DNA of 64,000 bases from Megalonaias nervosa (GCA_016617855.1 JAECUM010001729.1:1-64000), one strand, 5' to 3'; counted from the first letter of the stretch, positions 29,011-43,839 are shown. Numbers and translations: made by a program. The notes: generated from the letters alone by a model not told the origin.

Positions 29011-32000
29011 TAGGCGGCTTCCGTGCGGTTTCTAACTTATTGTCTCTCTTAACAGCAGAGCTTACAGGCTTTTGTTTCACACCATCACGTATGAAAGTCT
29101 CCCATTTAACCCCAAGATTGTTTGCTTCCTGAAAACTGTTAAGATGATGATTCCACATCTTAAGTATCAGGTTGTCATTATGAATGGCTTTGAAGAAGCA
29201 ATCTTTTGCCAGCCAAACACGAATATCAGGCAGGCAACCAGGATATGCAAGCAAAACCTGTCCCTAAATGGTCTGCCCAAGTTTGGGAAGTTTTTCACCT
29301 CATCTGAAATGGCTTTGAAGCTGCATCTTGTAGTATTGGTTTTGGCCTAAAGGCGTAATGTGAGCTTCGAAAGCATCCTTTAACTTTCAAGACTTGATTA
29401 TACTGGGTTGGACATGAGTATCTGTCAAGACTTGGAGGGCATACTTGCTTAAGCATGCTGCCAAGCAAGGTTGGCTTGATCATACTGGCAAACTACCAAG
29501 TTGCCTAGGGCGCCAAGCTTTAAAGGGCACCAAAATAGACGGAAGTGGATTTTTTATCAAAGGGCCACTACTGCTGCCAAGTACAACCCTTTCTCACATT
29601 TGGTCCAGTCGCTGAACATTACAAAATGCTCAAAATGGGTCACTATAAGCATCTGCCACAATAATCTTCTTACTTCAAACTGGAGGATTTCATCTAATGC
29701 CGACTTCCTTCGTCAGTCATGAACTTGGCATCTCTTTCTGGATTCCCAACTTTGCTGGACCTCAGTGAAGAACTTGCTCTTAAAACATGATCCATAACTG
29801 CACACAATTTTCAGTTTTCTCTTTTATACAGTGTCTATAGCTCTGATAAGACAATTGATATGCAAACAAACCTCACTTCTGGAACTTGAGATGTGTGATG
29901 ACAATGACTATCAGCATTCTCTGCATCAGGTGCTCTCTCCTTAGGAGTCACAAAACCTTAATCTTTAATATTAGCACTGAATGCAGTTAAATTTTCATTA
30001 AAACTTTTGCTTGCATGTGGAGTAGAAGTCAAGATGAACTGAACATCACAATCTATACTGATAAGCTATATGCGTTTTGCTGTAGAAAGTGGAACTACCT
30101 GAAGTTGTATGAGAACAGCTTGCAGTACCATACATAGGAAAGAACCAGGACATCAAACCAGTAGATTTACAATTTTTTGAGGGGACTGAAAAGAGAACAA
30201 GTGCATTTTTTACCATTCTATGTATTGTCTTCACATAAATAATAAAACATGATTTAAGCATGAATCAGTTTCTCGCAAATGTTATAATGATTAATTAATA
30301 TGAGTCAATATTGTCAGTTAACTGAAAAAGAAGACTTGTATATCTTCTATTTCACTGCCAAGATTTTTTGAAGTATAAAATTCACAAGCATTGTTAGTTT
30401 CTTTCAAACGATCACTGAATGGCGAACACTAAAGACATGCATTCTGATTATCAAGATCCCACACTTAACAGGCTCTCGCTAGTTTTCTGGTCCCAATTTC
30501 TTCTTGAATTACTTGTATTCTGTGAAAAATGAAGAACATCTTCTCTGCATCAGCATTAGAAATATAACTATGACAAAACAACCATGCTCAGCTGCAAAGG
30601 AGTTCAAACTTCAGTTTTCTGTGGCTGGGTCTTAAAGGCTGCTGATTAATCTCCATTACTTGTGCAAGTGAAGTTCACCCTGACAAGGAAGTTCCTGGTG
30701 TGTCATTATTTCTTAACTGTTGTTTTATATAATTGGGAGAAAGTACCTTCCAGCATTTTTTGTCATGAATTGAGCTAAAAATATGAACTGTTTTGAAATA
30801 TTCCTCTAAACACATTTTAAACAACACAATAATAATCAAATACCAAAAATCAAAACACTTTCTTAAGTGTTTCTGCTAAAATCACTCCTCCAAAGGTTGG
30901 CCAAGTTTTGTTTCAAGACTTGAAAGCCATCATGGACTACCTTTGATCCCTTTAATTATAACATCCAATAAAACATCCCACATTTGGCTTTAAACTCTCC
31001 ACATTACAACAATAATGCAATCAATTAACCACTTGTCATGTACATGCTAGTCTTCTTGAGCTGATTACCAGGTCATTGTTCTGTAACATTTATTGTCCCC
31101 AGTAAACTGGTTCCTGCTGGATTTTTTAATTTAAGGTTAGAACACATAAAAATACCATTTTTTTTCTTAAAAAAGTCTTTTACTTTTCAAAACTGGTAAA
31201 TTTAAGTATAAAATGGTATGTGCAATACACAGTCTTTAAAACTGAATTCTGTTCGACAGATGGAAGAATCACAAGCATGGCAGTACTAGTATATTGTGAA
31301 GTGTGCTTCTTGTGAACCCTCCAGTGGTCATTATAATAACAATGATATATTTATAATGAATCACTATTCAGTCTTTTCTGTGTTCTGAAATAAAATTACT
31401 ACTATTGTCAAATTACTTTTACCTTCTAATGATTAATATTTAATAGCATGCACACATCTGCTGGTATCTTTTTTTTTTTTCATAACTCCACAGTTTGGCA
31501 AGTAATATTGAAAGGTTATCAAGTTTCTGCTTAGTCACAACGTAGACAAGTAGGAAACAAAGTCAGGCATAATGTTCTCTTTAGCTCAAATACACTAAGA
31601 CTTGTATTATGTTATGAAAATGTCTGTTCTAATTAGCATGCCCCTCTTAAAGATGATCTTGAGTGCATCTAGTTAAATATACTCAGCTTCATCCAAAAGT
31701 AACAATTCCATCCCAAAATTATATCCTGGAGGGAGCAATACTGCAGTATTCACTCATAAATGACTATGTCTGCTCATTTTTAAATCCAGACAATAAAAAC
31801 TATCTAAGTTCTTTTATACAGTAAAATACACTGATATGACATCTGAAAATTATACCACACTAAAGAACACCAATTACAGGTATGTCTTACCTCCAGATGC
31901 CATGCTGCTTTCTTCTGAAATAAACCTCTTAAACTCAAAACACTAACGAAAAAATATGTCATAAAATAAAACAATGGAAAACTATCCAGCATCTCAAAGT

Positions 32001-33613
32001 ATTAGTAGTGGTAAAAAAATAATATCTTGTTTGCTCTGACAGTTTTGCCACCTTAAGATTTTGTTGGCTGCATTGTCATCTTTTCCTTGCATTATTATTG
32101 GACATGTTTCATAACATGGTCAGGTACCAACAATTCATGTCTGAATATCTGATCCACCTGAACATGCCTGCACCGTGGAATTTTCTGCTCCATACCATAA
32201 CCCCATTTAACTTTAGGTTTCACTCACTATCACCTTGCATGTATCATATTAATTGCCATATTTTTGGAATTATCTTTCATTTGAAACTAATAATTCACTG
32301 AATAATAGCTAAATTTTGTACTTCTCCAAGTTTTTCATTACAGAAATTTAATCCTGTTTGTCATTAATTTGAACCTTGAAAATACATTACACAAGTGACT
32401 AACAGTGACTTTGAATTGCAACTTGGTGGACTACTACAAACCTTGAATGTTCTGGATGGTAAAAATGGTATTCTGAAATTGAATTTAACTACCATCATAA
32501 AGTTTGTATTGTCTTTAGTGACTTTGGCCATTGTTAGTACCGATGTATATTCTGGAACAAAAATATATATTGGGACAGTCATACACCAAAGTGATACTGT
32601 AGGCAGATTTTTTTCATGACCAAAAAAGAGCACCCAGAATTCAACATTTGGGGGAGAAAGGAAACAAAAATTGTCAGAAACTAGCAATCCCATGCTCATG
32701 GTGCAAAACTGATGTAAATTTGTTAAATAGAAAATGCTGACGGTCAACATGATGGATCACTGACAATGCACAACAAAGGGCCACACTATAAGCTGACATG
32801 GACTTAGGCCCAGACAAACCAAAAATGGGTGGAATTCTCAAAGGAATTGCTTCCAATGCACAGGAACCTCCCTGTTAGGTATGTGGAAATTAACATATAG
32901 TTAATGTGTATGTGTATGTGTATGTATGTGCATGCATATATACACACACACACATAAAAAAAAAGGATAAAGTTCTTATAAATCTTGTATATTAATCACT
33001 AGCACCTAGGACTGAAAACCTTTTGTGCACATTCAAGTTTATACACTGTATCATATTTAGGTCAGAAATTCATATATTACACAAATGTTATCAAGCATCA
33101 GCACTCTTTACTGTATTTACACTCTGTATTATACATTACTGTATTATAGCCAGGGAACCTGAATAATTAAATAAATAATGCTGGACATATGGACTAAGAT
33201 GTTTCATCCATCCTTTTGAGGCTCTGTTGGTGATCTTGTTAATTTTTAATTCAAGTATTTTCAAGTTAAGGAGCCAAAAATCATTGAAATGTAGTGTAAA
33301 TGTTGTATAAATAAACAAATTATTTATAACCACAGATTCTGACAAAAAAAACCCCCAACCACCAACAGACAGTATTAAGCAGGAAAATAAAACACTGCAA
33401 AGCACATATATTCTTTTGCTATTTTAATTTGAAAACTTTATCACATAGTTTTCTCACCAAAACATGAATCAACAAGGTCTGACCATACATTTAAGTACAG
33501 CGGTAATACAAAGTTATAAAGAATATATAGGAGTTTCTCTTTGTGGAATTTGCTTCTACAAGATAAAACTGGCTCTTTGTTTGCAGGAATTATTCATCTA
33601 ATTAGTGAATTTA
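29011..33613. other. Non-coding host DNA, probably downstream of SUCLG1
   Basis: AT-rich DNA with no recognisable coding exon. A TG/CA-rich microsatellite lies at about 32905-32957 and a T-run at 31470-31480. If the last-exon call at 33614 is right, the part just below 33614 is the SUCLG1 3' UTR, but I see no clear AATAAA signal on the minus strand close by. Confidence 0.5.
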
Positions 33614-33634
33614 TCACATCCGACTGTTCATTGC
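33614..33634 (-). CDS. SUCLG1: Putative last coding exon of SUCLG1 (7 codons)
   Basis: On the minus strand a TTTTTATTTTGCAG acceptor is followed by GCA ATG AAC AGT CGG ATG TGA, giving A-M-N-S-R-M-stop. The upstream exon (41519-41707) ends in phase 0 after [11 protein letters not shown], where family members need only a few more residues, often basic and Met-containing. Phase, length and acceptor all fit, but the exon is so short that chance is possible. The implied intron is 7.9 kb. Confidence 0.4.
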   Translation of the reverse strand, partial: AMNSRM

Positions 33635-34479
33635 CTGCAAAATAAAAAAAACCGCATTATTTAATGTGCACTTTAAAGCATCCTAATGATGGAGAAGTGA
33701 AGTGAAAATTATTCTCCAAAGTGATTTACATGTTACTTTACAATGTGCATAAGGTGAAACATGTTAGATGCATACTTTGAAAGATTAAAGAAAGTATCCA
33801 AGAACAATGGATGAAAACTAAAGGAGAAACATGGAAAAAGAAATTGCACTCCTACGATGAAGAGAAAAATCAGAATTAAAGTGTAAAATGAAATTTTCCT
33901 TTTTAAAAATATAAAGTAAAAACCAACATTTTAAAAAATATATGCAAGCCTCCAAAAAAGAAAACAAAAAGAAAGAAAACCTCCCCAATAATCTGAAAAG
34001 AAATGGAATTTGCTCAAGTAGTTATACCTCCACCTCTCTCCCATGATGGATATATGTCTATATTAAAAACAAAAAAATGGCACCAATTTTGTGAAAACTG
34101 TGTGGGATTAATGACTAGTCAACATGAATATCTCTTGGTAATGACATCAAAATATACTAAGTTTCACGACAATCCACTCAAAGCTGTTAGTTGTATCAAG
34201 ATGTAAGACACAAAGGGTAGTAACTCTTCAAAAAAATCAGGGACATAGGGTTGGTCAGTTTGTGCACTTTTAGATAATGACCATATATAATTTAGATCAT
34301 GAACCAAGTTTCACAGTGATCCATAACAGACTGCAAGACAATTGAGTTCACAAGATTTTGTCTTACAATGTATTCAGCTACAGGACAAAAAGGGCAATAA
34401 CCATGATAAAAACTGCAACAGCACAAGGACTTGTCTATATGCTCATCTTCCAATGTTGGCAATCATATGTACAGTGTTC

Positions 34480-34815
34480 TGTGGCAATTCGTTGAAAACT
34501 GAGAATAGTGGGTACAGAGACTAATGGGTACAGAAGTTCCATGGAAATCCACTGAAAACTGAGAATCACAGGTACAAACAGTTCCATGGCAATCCATTGA
34601 AATCTGAGAGACTCATATATACAAAGGTTCCAAAGCAATCCACTGAAACCTGAGTATCATAGGCACAAATAGTTCCATGGCAATCCATTGAGAACTGAGA
34701 CACACGTACAAAAGTTCACTTTCAGACTTGCATGTATAAAAGTTCCAAGGCTATCCATTGAAAACTGTGAGACTTGTAATGAAAAAATGTTCCATGGCAA
34801 TCCATTGAAAACTAT
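34480..34815. repeat. Degenerate ~65-bp tandem repeat
   Basis: About five to six units built on AGTTCCATGGCAATCCATTG followed by AAAACTGAGA and a variable ACAGGTACAAA-like link. Related TTTCACGACAATCCACTC-type sequence occurs upstream at about 34160 and 34310, suggesting a local expansion of a dispersed mollusc-type repeat. Confidence 0.7.
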
Positions 34816-35299
34816 GACTAGTTGTGTTCAGAAGAATCTATTATACATTAAAATCTAGCTCCAAGTAAGAAGGACCAACAACTCTATACAACAATTTTGA
34901 GAGGACCATAATTTTTGATGTGCATATCTTGACATAACCAAAACATGTGCAAAGATCTGTAGCCATCACATCAATATCACATCAGTATTACATCAGGCTC
35001 CAAGTATAAAAAAGGGCTATAACTCTAACAAAAGCCACTGCAGTATAGTGTTTAATAAAATGTACATGATTAGATAACAATCATTAGATAACATGACACT
35101 TCCTATGTTTCATGACAATCCATCCACAAGAGGCCCCAGAAGGGACTGATGCTCCAATGGCTGAAAAGAATGTCCTGGACTTCAAGATAAGACCATTTCT
35201 TCCCTTCAACTGCTGTGTATTGAAGCCATCTCTGACTTTCTAAAGCAATAACCAGATTTTCAAATTAGCTGCTACAGTGGATGTATTGTATATCAGACT

Positions 35300-35590
35300 G
35301 GCACCATTTTCATTTAGGAAAAAGAAGATATTATAAGAAGCCTATTGGTGGAAAAGCCATGTTGATATGACAACCTATTCTGGAGTAACAGTAACAAGAT
35401 TTTAAAGATGGCTGCCATGATGGCCACCAGATTGACACCATTTTCATTTAGGACTAAGTACACATCAAAAGGTCTTTTAATGAAAACACCATGTTGATAT
35501 AACCATCCAATCAGAAGGACATGGGATAACATGATTTTCAAAATGTCTACTGTGGTGGCCATAATCTACATCAGATCAGCACCATTTTCA
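35300..35590. repeat. ~125-bp degenerate repeat (related copy at 38740-38930)
   Basis: Two to three units containing CACCATTTTCATTTAGGA, then CCATGTTGATAT and AACAAGATTTTAAAGATGGC-like blocks. The same blocks recur at 38740-38930, so this is a dispersed family. It leads straight into the perfect 60-bp array. Confidence 0.7.
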
Positions 35591-35830
35591 TTTAGGACCT
35601 ACTAGACATAATAACATGTCTTCTGGTGATAACCCTATGTCAATATGACCTTTAGGACCTACTAGACATAATAACATGTCTTCTGGTGATAACCCTATGT
35701 CAATATGACCTTTAGGACCTACTAGACATAATAACATGTCTTCTGGTGATAACCCTATGTCAATATGACCTTTAGGACCTACTAGACATAATAACATGTC
35801 TTCTGGTGATAACCCTATGTCAATATGACC
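35591..35830. repeat. Four perfect 60-bp tandem repeats
   Basis: Units at 35591-35650, 35651-35710, 35711-35770 and 35771-35830 are identical, starting TTTAGGACCTACTAGACATA and ending CAATATGACC. As 60 is a multiple of three, a repeated 20-residue open frame appears on the minus strand, which I take as a by-product. Identity implies very recent expansion or an assembly artefact. Confidence 0.97.
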
Positions 35831-36533
35831 TTCCACACAGTAGAACTAGATAGAGGGTGCCTGGTATTTCCAGTATACCGGTTTACTGTGTTTTTTCCTG
35901 TGATATGTACCATGGTACTTTTTCACTGTACTGGTGCATCAATAGTTTCCATAAGTAAGGAATAAACAGACATTCCTGAGAAACACTGTTATGACTTAAA
36001 CAATGTGAACATCGTGTTTTCATTATTCATGACAAAATAATTCAACAAATTTTCTGTTTTTATAAAATGACTGTTTATGTCACAAAATTAATGTTGAATA
36101 TTACAAATAAAATTTTATTAATACCCATTTGATCTTACCTGGCTGACCTGGCGTGCGATACAGATATTCAATCTGTGATTCCATATTACACATCTATATA
36201 TTTCCCAATAACACACCCAGCCTGGAACAACTTTTACAACTTGAAGTATTAAATAGTAGTCCCTTTATATAATATCCAGAATGATTTATTGCTATATATT
36301 TTAAATTATTAAAAATGCCTATACATGTTTGTAATTTTAAGGAAAAGTCATATTTTGTGAAAATTACTGCTTCTGCACCTGGGGATAATGGGAGAGTACC
36401 GTAAGTAGCAATAGGCAGTTTATGTGCATTTCAGTATATCTAGGCTGCGAAATTAAAGTTAGTTGAGTATCTTATATACTGGAGAGAATATCCGACGGAG
36501 TTTTTAGATGAAGATGGTGTGCAAAGTGACATC

Positions 36534-36569
<36 letters not shown>

Positions 36570-39500
36570 GAGAGTACTTGCTGCAATCTTTTATTGAAAA
36601 TTTTATAAAATCCAGACAAAGTAAGAAGACACAGACAGTCAAGTCAAGAGTCAAGGCATGTTTAGAATTACCCCACATTTGGAGAAAACTTTAACCCATA
36701 TTTAATACCCAAGCAACATTCAACAATGTTACTAATCTAAAACAAATTTAGCTAAAATCAATTTCAGCTTCAGAGTTTAAAAAATATGGTTTATGGATTA
36801 TGTTTTCTTTAAGGTACAAGTATAAGTGGAGGGACTTACAGTCTGTCTATCAAAATTACCAAAGAATCAAATTTGTTTAGTAAATATGAGGATAAAACTG
36901 ACAAATGTTTGTAACATAATGGTGGATGTATCAGAGAGAGCAGCAGCTGTTTTGAATATGATGCAAAATTAAAAGATTTACATCTTGTTAATATTGTTGT
37001 TCATTACTGTAACACATGCTGGGAATCATACGTTTGTTTACAGTTTAAATTCTTGCTACTGTTCTAGTAGAAAATAAGAAGAAAACAGAACAATATTGTT
37101 CAGAATTTTCTTGTTAAAAATATCCAAATGATTCTTAAAAATCTAGTCTGCATGTTAGAAAGAGGCTGAATCTTCGCTATGTAAAAAATACATGTATACG
37201 CAGGGCTGGATAGGGGGTTGGGGTGGGTGAGGCAGCATGGTTCCCACCAGCAACAAAAAAAAAAATGGACACTCACACAAACATACACAAACAACCATTC
37301 AGTCACTTGTCAATTGAAATTTTAACATTGTTTTATTCTTGTGCATGTTTATTGGGTATTATGTACACTCTGAATAAACAGACACATAGACTTTTGCTTT
37401 GGTGCCCTTTTGAGGAAAGTCAGAGCCCTTTTGAAATTTTGAACCCCCCCCCCCAACACTTGACCTGATCCGGACCTGATATGCTTAAAATATCACCTTT
37501 AAGTTCAACGCATCAATAGAGTTTGAAAGTAATGTAAAATAATGGTCTTTCTGAATAAAATTTAACATATTTAAGTACTGTTATTCTCTGAAATTGGCCC
37601 TGAAATTTTCTTGGAAGTAGAGTGTGTGTATTCAGGAAGTATGGTGTATGAAGCGAGGGTCACCTACTTGTCCAAAACCTATATTCTATTACAGAAGCAA
37701 GGACAAATCCACTTGCAAATCACTAAAATTTAAATCAACTCATATATGTGATTACAACATTTTTGAAACAGTCAAAGCTAAAGTGTAAATCACAATGTCA
37801 TCACCACAGACAGATTGATGACACAACTGTACAGCATATATCTAGGCCTAGTCCCGGTTACATACGTTATGTAGGGATTTTTCAGAGGGTTGTACAATAT
37901 GTTTCATAAAACGTTATATGCCTAATTCATATTTTTAAAAGTATACATTAAAAAAAACTGAAAAGAATGTGTGACGAAAATGGCGATATGCAATTAATAA
38001 AAAACCACATAAGTGTTTTGTTTTGAGTCAGATTTAAAAAAACCCAGAAAGCACATGTCATGTTTTAGCTATTTACTAAAAAAACAAGTATATGTAATCC
38101 ACTGTAAAGCTGCAAATCATCCTACGACTGTCATGAGTGCACATGATTCCTGTCTGAACTTTATGTAATTTTCTCAAGTCCACTAATATTTTCTTGTTTA
38201 TTGTGTAAGTGTGCTTTATGTTTGCTGTTTATTATATGAATACCTCAGTTAGTAAATTCTTGGTTTTATCAACAGGTTCTCGAATGTCAGCATTTGTTTA
38301 ACAGTATCAACTAGTGAGTAAGCTTAACCATTCCACTTTAGTTACAGCCTTTAGATTGCAACTTATACAACAATTAACATACATATGGCAAATTCATTTA
38401 CTATAAGGTGCTGGCCATTTAAGTTTTGGGGTAAGTGTGGGACATTGATTTTCTTTTGAGCGGAAATGTTTTCCTTGCTTTTATCTCAATACAACTATAT
38501 ATTTTTTCCAAATAATATCATGGATATAATATGGTGTATAGTGTTATTTTGCTATAAAATCAGATAATAATCCAACTACTGACACACAGAAATTGAACAA
38601 AAAAGTGTCAGGCCCCTGCCCTAGAACACTGAATTGTTGGTTGTTAATATAATTGTGGTACACTGTGGTACGTATCAAGGTACATTTAGAAACACTGTGG
38701 TACAAAATTTTTCACAGTACTCAGCTGTAAAACTAGGTATAACAAGATTTTCAAGATGGCTGTTGTGGTTGTCATCAGACTGGCATCATTTTCATTTACA
38801 ACCAAGAAGTCATCACAAGAAGTCTTTCAGTGAAAACCCCATGTTGATATGACCATCCATTCAAGAGGAGTAGCCATAAGATTTTCAAGAGAGCCATTCA
38901 GAATGAAAAATTGGCACCATTTTATTTTTGACCATATTTTAACCCAATTCTGTCTTCTCTATACAAACTTCATTTTTTTATTTCTACCAAAGTCAATTTC
39001 ATATCAACGTCCTCTTGGCATCTATCTAACTAGCAAAAAAGTCGTTATTTTCCCTCTAATGAAAATACTGCTGACCCTTAATCTTGACTTGTACTTAAAT
39101 GAACAAGAAACCAAGGGAATACTGTGCTATGCATCATCACAAGCCATGGGAGACACCAATATTATTCAAGTAAAATATGTTTCTTTGATAATATTTACCC
39201 AATAATAATACCTTTGAGAGCTACTACTAACTTGCAAATCCAGCACCACAGTTACATGCACATTGTGAGCACGCCTTCCACTCCAGTAGTAACTGATGCT
39301 TTCACAGGCTTTGGCACCAATCTCAGTATCAAGGGGCGATCACTCTAACTGCCACTTTGGTGGGCAGATGACATTTAGCTTTTAAACTAAAAAGTTTTAA
39401 TGTGGGAGCAGGCAAGTATTAAGTATTATCAAAGAAACATATTTACTAGATAAAACTGGTTGCTTCTTCAAATATGTTACCCAAATCTTAATACTTTAGA

Positions 39501-41518
39501 AGAATAGGTAAAAGGTGTAGGAGATGCATCCCCTTATCCTGGAGAGATCATCTGCATTCCAATAAGGTATGTGAGATAGCTTTTAGATAGACTCCATATG
39601 CATGAGAACGGCTTTGAAAGGGAATAAGTTGTGAAGCCATGTCCTTATGATGCTGTTGAACAACACAGGAAGGTAACATTTTGCTCCATAGCTGCAGGTC
39701 CCAGCAGAATTAAGTTTTAGGATGAAAGATCTCAGAGACAAAATTTGGTAAGTGTACTCAGATCTCTATCTCATGGCATATATAATAATAGAACAGTTTC
39801 GATCATATGCAGTGTTTGTGGCAACTGTCCTAACTTTGTGAATTGAGATGCTAAGCAAATTCATTTGTTAGGGTTATTTCCAATAAACAGAACAAATAGC
39901 CCACTTTCTCCGGGATGAAAGTGTCTGTGCTAATATATCATCCTTTCCCTCTTTGAGGGCAATAAGAGGTGTGATCTTCCTTGACACAATGGCTTGGTCT
40001 TCCTTAAGTACCACTTCAGAGCTTGCACAAGGTCCTGTAGATGATCTTTAGATGAAGTGTCTAGAGTAGACAGGAATTATTACCAAATTTTGATTACCCA
40101 TGAACATTAGCCTGTTCTTGGCAATGAAAGCAGGGGGTGTCAAGAGTGATACTGACTCATCTTTTCAGAATTGCATGTAAATGTGTCCACCAACAGGACA
40201 TGTACTCTTTGATTCTGCCAGCCATTCATCAATGCAGTGAGGAGGCAGTACTTAAATGAGAGGTGAACCAATGAAGCTCTTGTGAGCAGTTCAAAATGTG
40301 TCTTGTTTAGCCAGGTTAGTACCCATGATAAACTTCCACTTGGATAAGGATCCAGTGTCATTTGATGTGTAATCCAAACTAAACAGAAGATCAGATAGGT
40401 CTCTGGTTTGTCTGATATCCTCTTTTCCATGATAATAGTGTAACAGTAGCTTTTAATTGTGAATGGTGTTAAAACTATTGTGAAAAGAGCCATATAAAGT
40501 TAGCTATTGAGGTACTGATGCCTGCAGCGGTATAAGTGTTGTTGTGCACACCACTAAGAATATATTCCATTGACTTCATACACCTTTAAGGTGGAAGGGC
40601 CAGCTCACTCGAGGGATCCTCCACCATTTGAAAACTCAACCACATGTATCTAGACGTAGAAGAAATTATACAGCAATATTATACGAATTTTTTCAATCAC
40701 CAGACCTGCACTTATTAATATGGTTACAGAATTGTGAAAGGGACACCATTACGACCTGTACAAGTATGTACCAAAGGTGCCAAAGTGTGTGAAGATGGCA
40801 AAGTGATAACTTTGAAAACTTAGAAACTTTGTTGTTGATGATAGAAGAACAGAAAAGTTGGAAATTAATAGAATGATAGAGTATATTTCCTTTCAAAGAT
40901 GAAACTCCACCAACTTGTATTAAGGTAGAAAAGTTCCAAACTGCTTGTATGGAGTTTGTGAGGCCTCTGTAGAGAGCATGCTACTTGGCATGAGCGGAAG
41001 AAGTAACTGATGATTTCATGGGATTTGGCGCCAATCTTGGTATCAAAAGGAGGTTACTCTAACTGCAACTTATGTCAGCAGATAATTTTTAGCTTTTTAA
41101 GTAAAAAGTTTTAATTTGAGAGGGCTGGATTTGTAAGGTAGTATTAGTTCTCCTAAAGTATTATGATCAGGTAATGTGATTGAAGAAGAAAATATGCTAT
41201 GCTCCTTATCACCTGTGGCTGCCTGTGCAGAAATTTCATTGTTTCTCATATGCATATGACTGCTTAACCAATCACTAAAAGTACAAGTAAAATCTTCTTG
41301 CTGCTGTGACCCAACATGAACTTTCACTCTATTTGGGCATGTAAAAGTTTCTCTTTCAAACACAACTGATAAAAAAGGCATTTTCATTATGTATTGGAGA
41401 TTATGAGATGGTTCTGATGATGACACAGGTGATAAAGAAGCATAGTGGATTGTCTCCAATGCCTGCGATGACGTGTGCATGATCTGATCTGGAAATCTGA
41501 AAAGCACACTGTATTTAC
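35831..41518. other. Large intron of SUCLG1, repeat-rich
   Basis: No exon is seen. It holds a (GA)n run at 36538-36574, a C-run near 37444, a copy of the 125-bp family at 38740-38930, and two copies of another dispersed repeat at 39310-39430 and 41030-41110 (blocks TCTAACTGC-ACTT and AAGTAAAAAGTTTTAAT), with a third related stretch near 42010-42110. Confidence 0.55.
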
Positions 41519-41707
41519 CTTGGCCATAAGAACTCCCATCTGAGCTGGTGACAGTGTAACTTGCACATTAGCTGCTTTCAATGCCTCTATCTTCTCTTCT
41601 GCACCACCTTTGCCTCCTGCAATTATAGCACCTGCATGACCCATTCTCCTGCCAGGTGGTGCCGTAAGCCCAGCAATAAATGACACTACTGGCTTAGCAT
41701 TATGTCC
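41519..41707 (-). CDS. SUCLG1: Succinyl-CoA ligase [ADP/GDP-forming] alpha subunit, penultimate exon
   Basis: A 63-codon exon bounded by a CATTTTCAG acceptor and a GTAAAT donor. It encodes [20 protein letters not shown], then [21 protein letters not shown] and [11 protein letters not shown]. The GHAGAI stretch holds the catalytic His that is phosphorylated during the reaction. The enzyme joins succinate and CoA with nucleoside triphosphate in the mitochondrial citric acid cycle, working as a heterodimer with a beta subunit. Similarity to animal SUCLG1 is near-identity over the catalytic segment, with no disruption, so this is a live host gene. Confidence 0.97.
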
Positions 41708-43798
41708 CTGAAAATGAGAGAAATACAAAGACTCAACAAATTTTGTGACAAGAATTTAACATAAGAAAAGTATCTTGAACATAAGAATAGAATGAAATGA
41801 CTTAACTGATTTGCAATTATCAGCTTTATCTGAAGCATACCTTTCTGGTTTTTCAAATTTATTGTGTGCTGAAAACAAATGAATGGATTAGAATCAATGA
41901 AATGTTGGAAATTTGAATAATGCTGAATTTTCAAGAAACCAATTGTTTGAGTAGAATATCTTTCTTCAATAATACTTACATGATCATAATACCTTAGGAA
42001 TACAACCACTACCTCGCAAATCCAGCCCTCCCAAGTAAAAATATAGCTATGAAAGCTAAAGTTGTCTGCCTAAAATTGTGGTAGTGAGAGTTATCTCCCC
42101 TGAGATATAAGGCGTGCTGCCAAATGCCCATCTATACTTCAGTCACTACTGGCCCAGAATGCATGCTGTGTTAGTATTACGTGACTGCAGAGAAGTTGGG
42201 AGGGTGTATTTCTACTATGATTATGCAAATCCAGCACAAAGCATAATGCCATGTTACTAAGATGTTGCCAAATGACCTAGAAGGTAGCTTGCTGCACTGC
42301 TGCTATAGGTCCCATCAAGTCTAACTGAGTCTTTTGGGATGATTTAGTCTGCCTAGAACATGCTGGGCTTGAACATGAATTTATCATTCATGATACCACC
42401 TACTTGTATACTTCCTAATTGTGGCCATTGAGTACATTGGTTCCCATCTAAGCATGGTTTTGTCAGGATGGTGATGTGGAGAGCATCTCTTTCTGTGAGC
42501 TGTAAGTTGACTGCTGCTGTTATGGAACTGTGTGTTTTTGTGCCATGAGATATTGTTCTTTGATGGCATAGGAATAAGATGGGACTGTAAAGGTACCAGG
42601 CCTATTTGGTTCTGTAACAGGTATGTACTGGTTAATGACTCTTGGTCATATTGAGTCCACATCAAGTGACTACTGAAGCGTTAAACTGGTCATATAGCAA
42701 ACTGGATGTGATGTGGTACTTTAATGGGTAGACTGATCCTTATGACTGCCAGTACCCTTATACTGGAGCAAAATATGAAATATCTGGGTCTTTCCTACAG
42801 GCAACAATGTTGCACAATGGATATTGTAGTGTCAATTTAAGCAGCCCCAACTTTCAACCTTGTAGGCAAGATTGGAATCAGTGCTGACCTCATGTAATCT
42901 AATTCTGATGACAAAGTTGATCCTGGTGGAACAGGGCCATCTTAATCTCCATAGTAGTACTAGGCTGATGACAATGGGACAGGTCATGGAAGGAGAAGGT
43001 GGAGCTGGGACTGTATGGGCAGCCATGGCTGAAAAGGTTTACCTGATTTTCTTATCCACTGATGATTACTCTGCAATACAAATCTCCTCCACATGAAATT
43101 TGTTGACTTTTGACAATTTAAAGTTGTGCTTATTTGCTTCCCTTTTTGTTTTTGATTGTCTGACGAGTACTGCAACCCAATGATGCTCAATCCAAAGAAG
43201 CACATATTTTGCATGTATTACTTTAATGGCATCCCACACATGGCAGTCATGTAATATGGTACTCATCCACCAGTTTGCACTGCTTGCATTTTTTCCTGCT
43301 CATTGTATAGACACATGTAAATATTTGTAGCAAAGCAAGAGGTATACTGGTGAAGTCAGTCAAGCATCACTTCATAAACTAGTGAACTGGTTATTACTGA
43401 ACTACTACTAGGAATATATTACACTGTGTACAGATAAAAAAAAGAAGCTTATACTGGTGAAGTCAGTCAAGTGCTGCTTTGATTCAGATTATGATTCAGC
43501 CACCCATGGGAAAATGTCATGGCCTTTGTAGACAGGTGACCAGGCTCAGCTTTCAAACTTGGTTCATGATGAATGCATGAACTATGCACCGAATAGCATA
43601 AGCATTATTTGTATTAGAAGTATCATTATTATTATTTTGCATCAATGTGCATGTATTATTATAAGCAGTAGTAGTATGCTATCAAGATACATGTATTTAG
43701 TGTAGTTATGTAGCAAAAAGAAAATAACAAAATCGTAAAATACAAAGTTCCACACAATATTACTAAGACTGCTGTATTCTCACTCTAATCCCTCTTGT

Positions 43799-43839
<41 letters not shown>

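Noticed and set aside
35588..35836. Minus-strand 20-residue repeat protein
   Set aside because: It arises only because the 60-bp unit is a multiple of three. There is no start context or homologue, and it begins and ends with the array.
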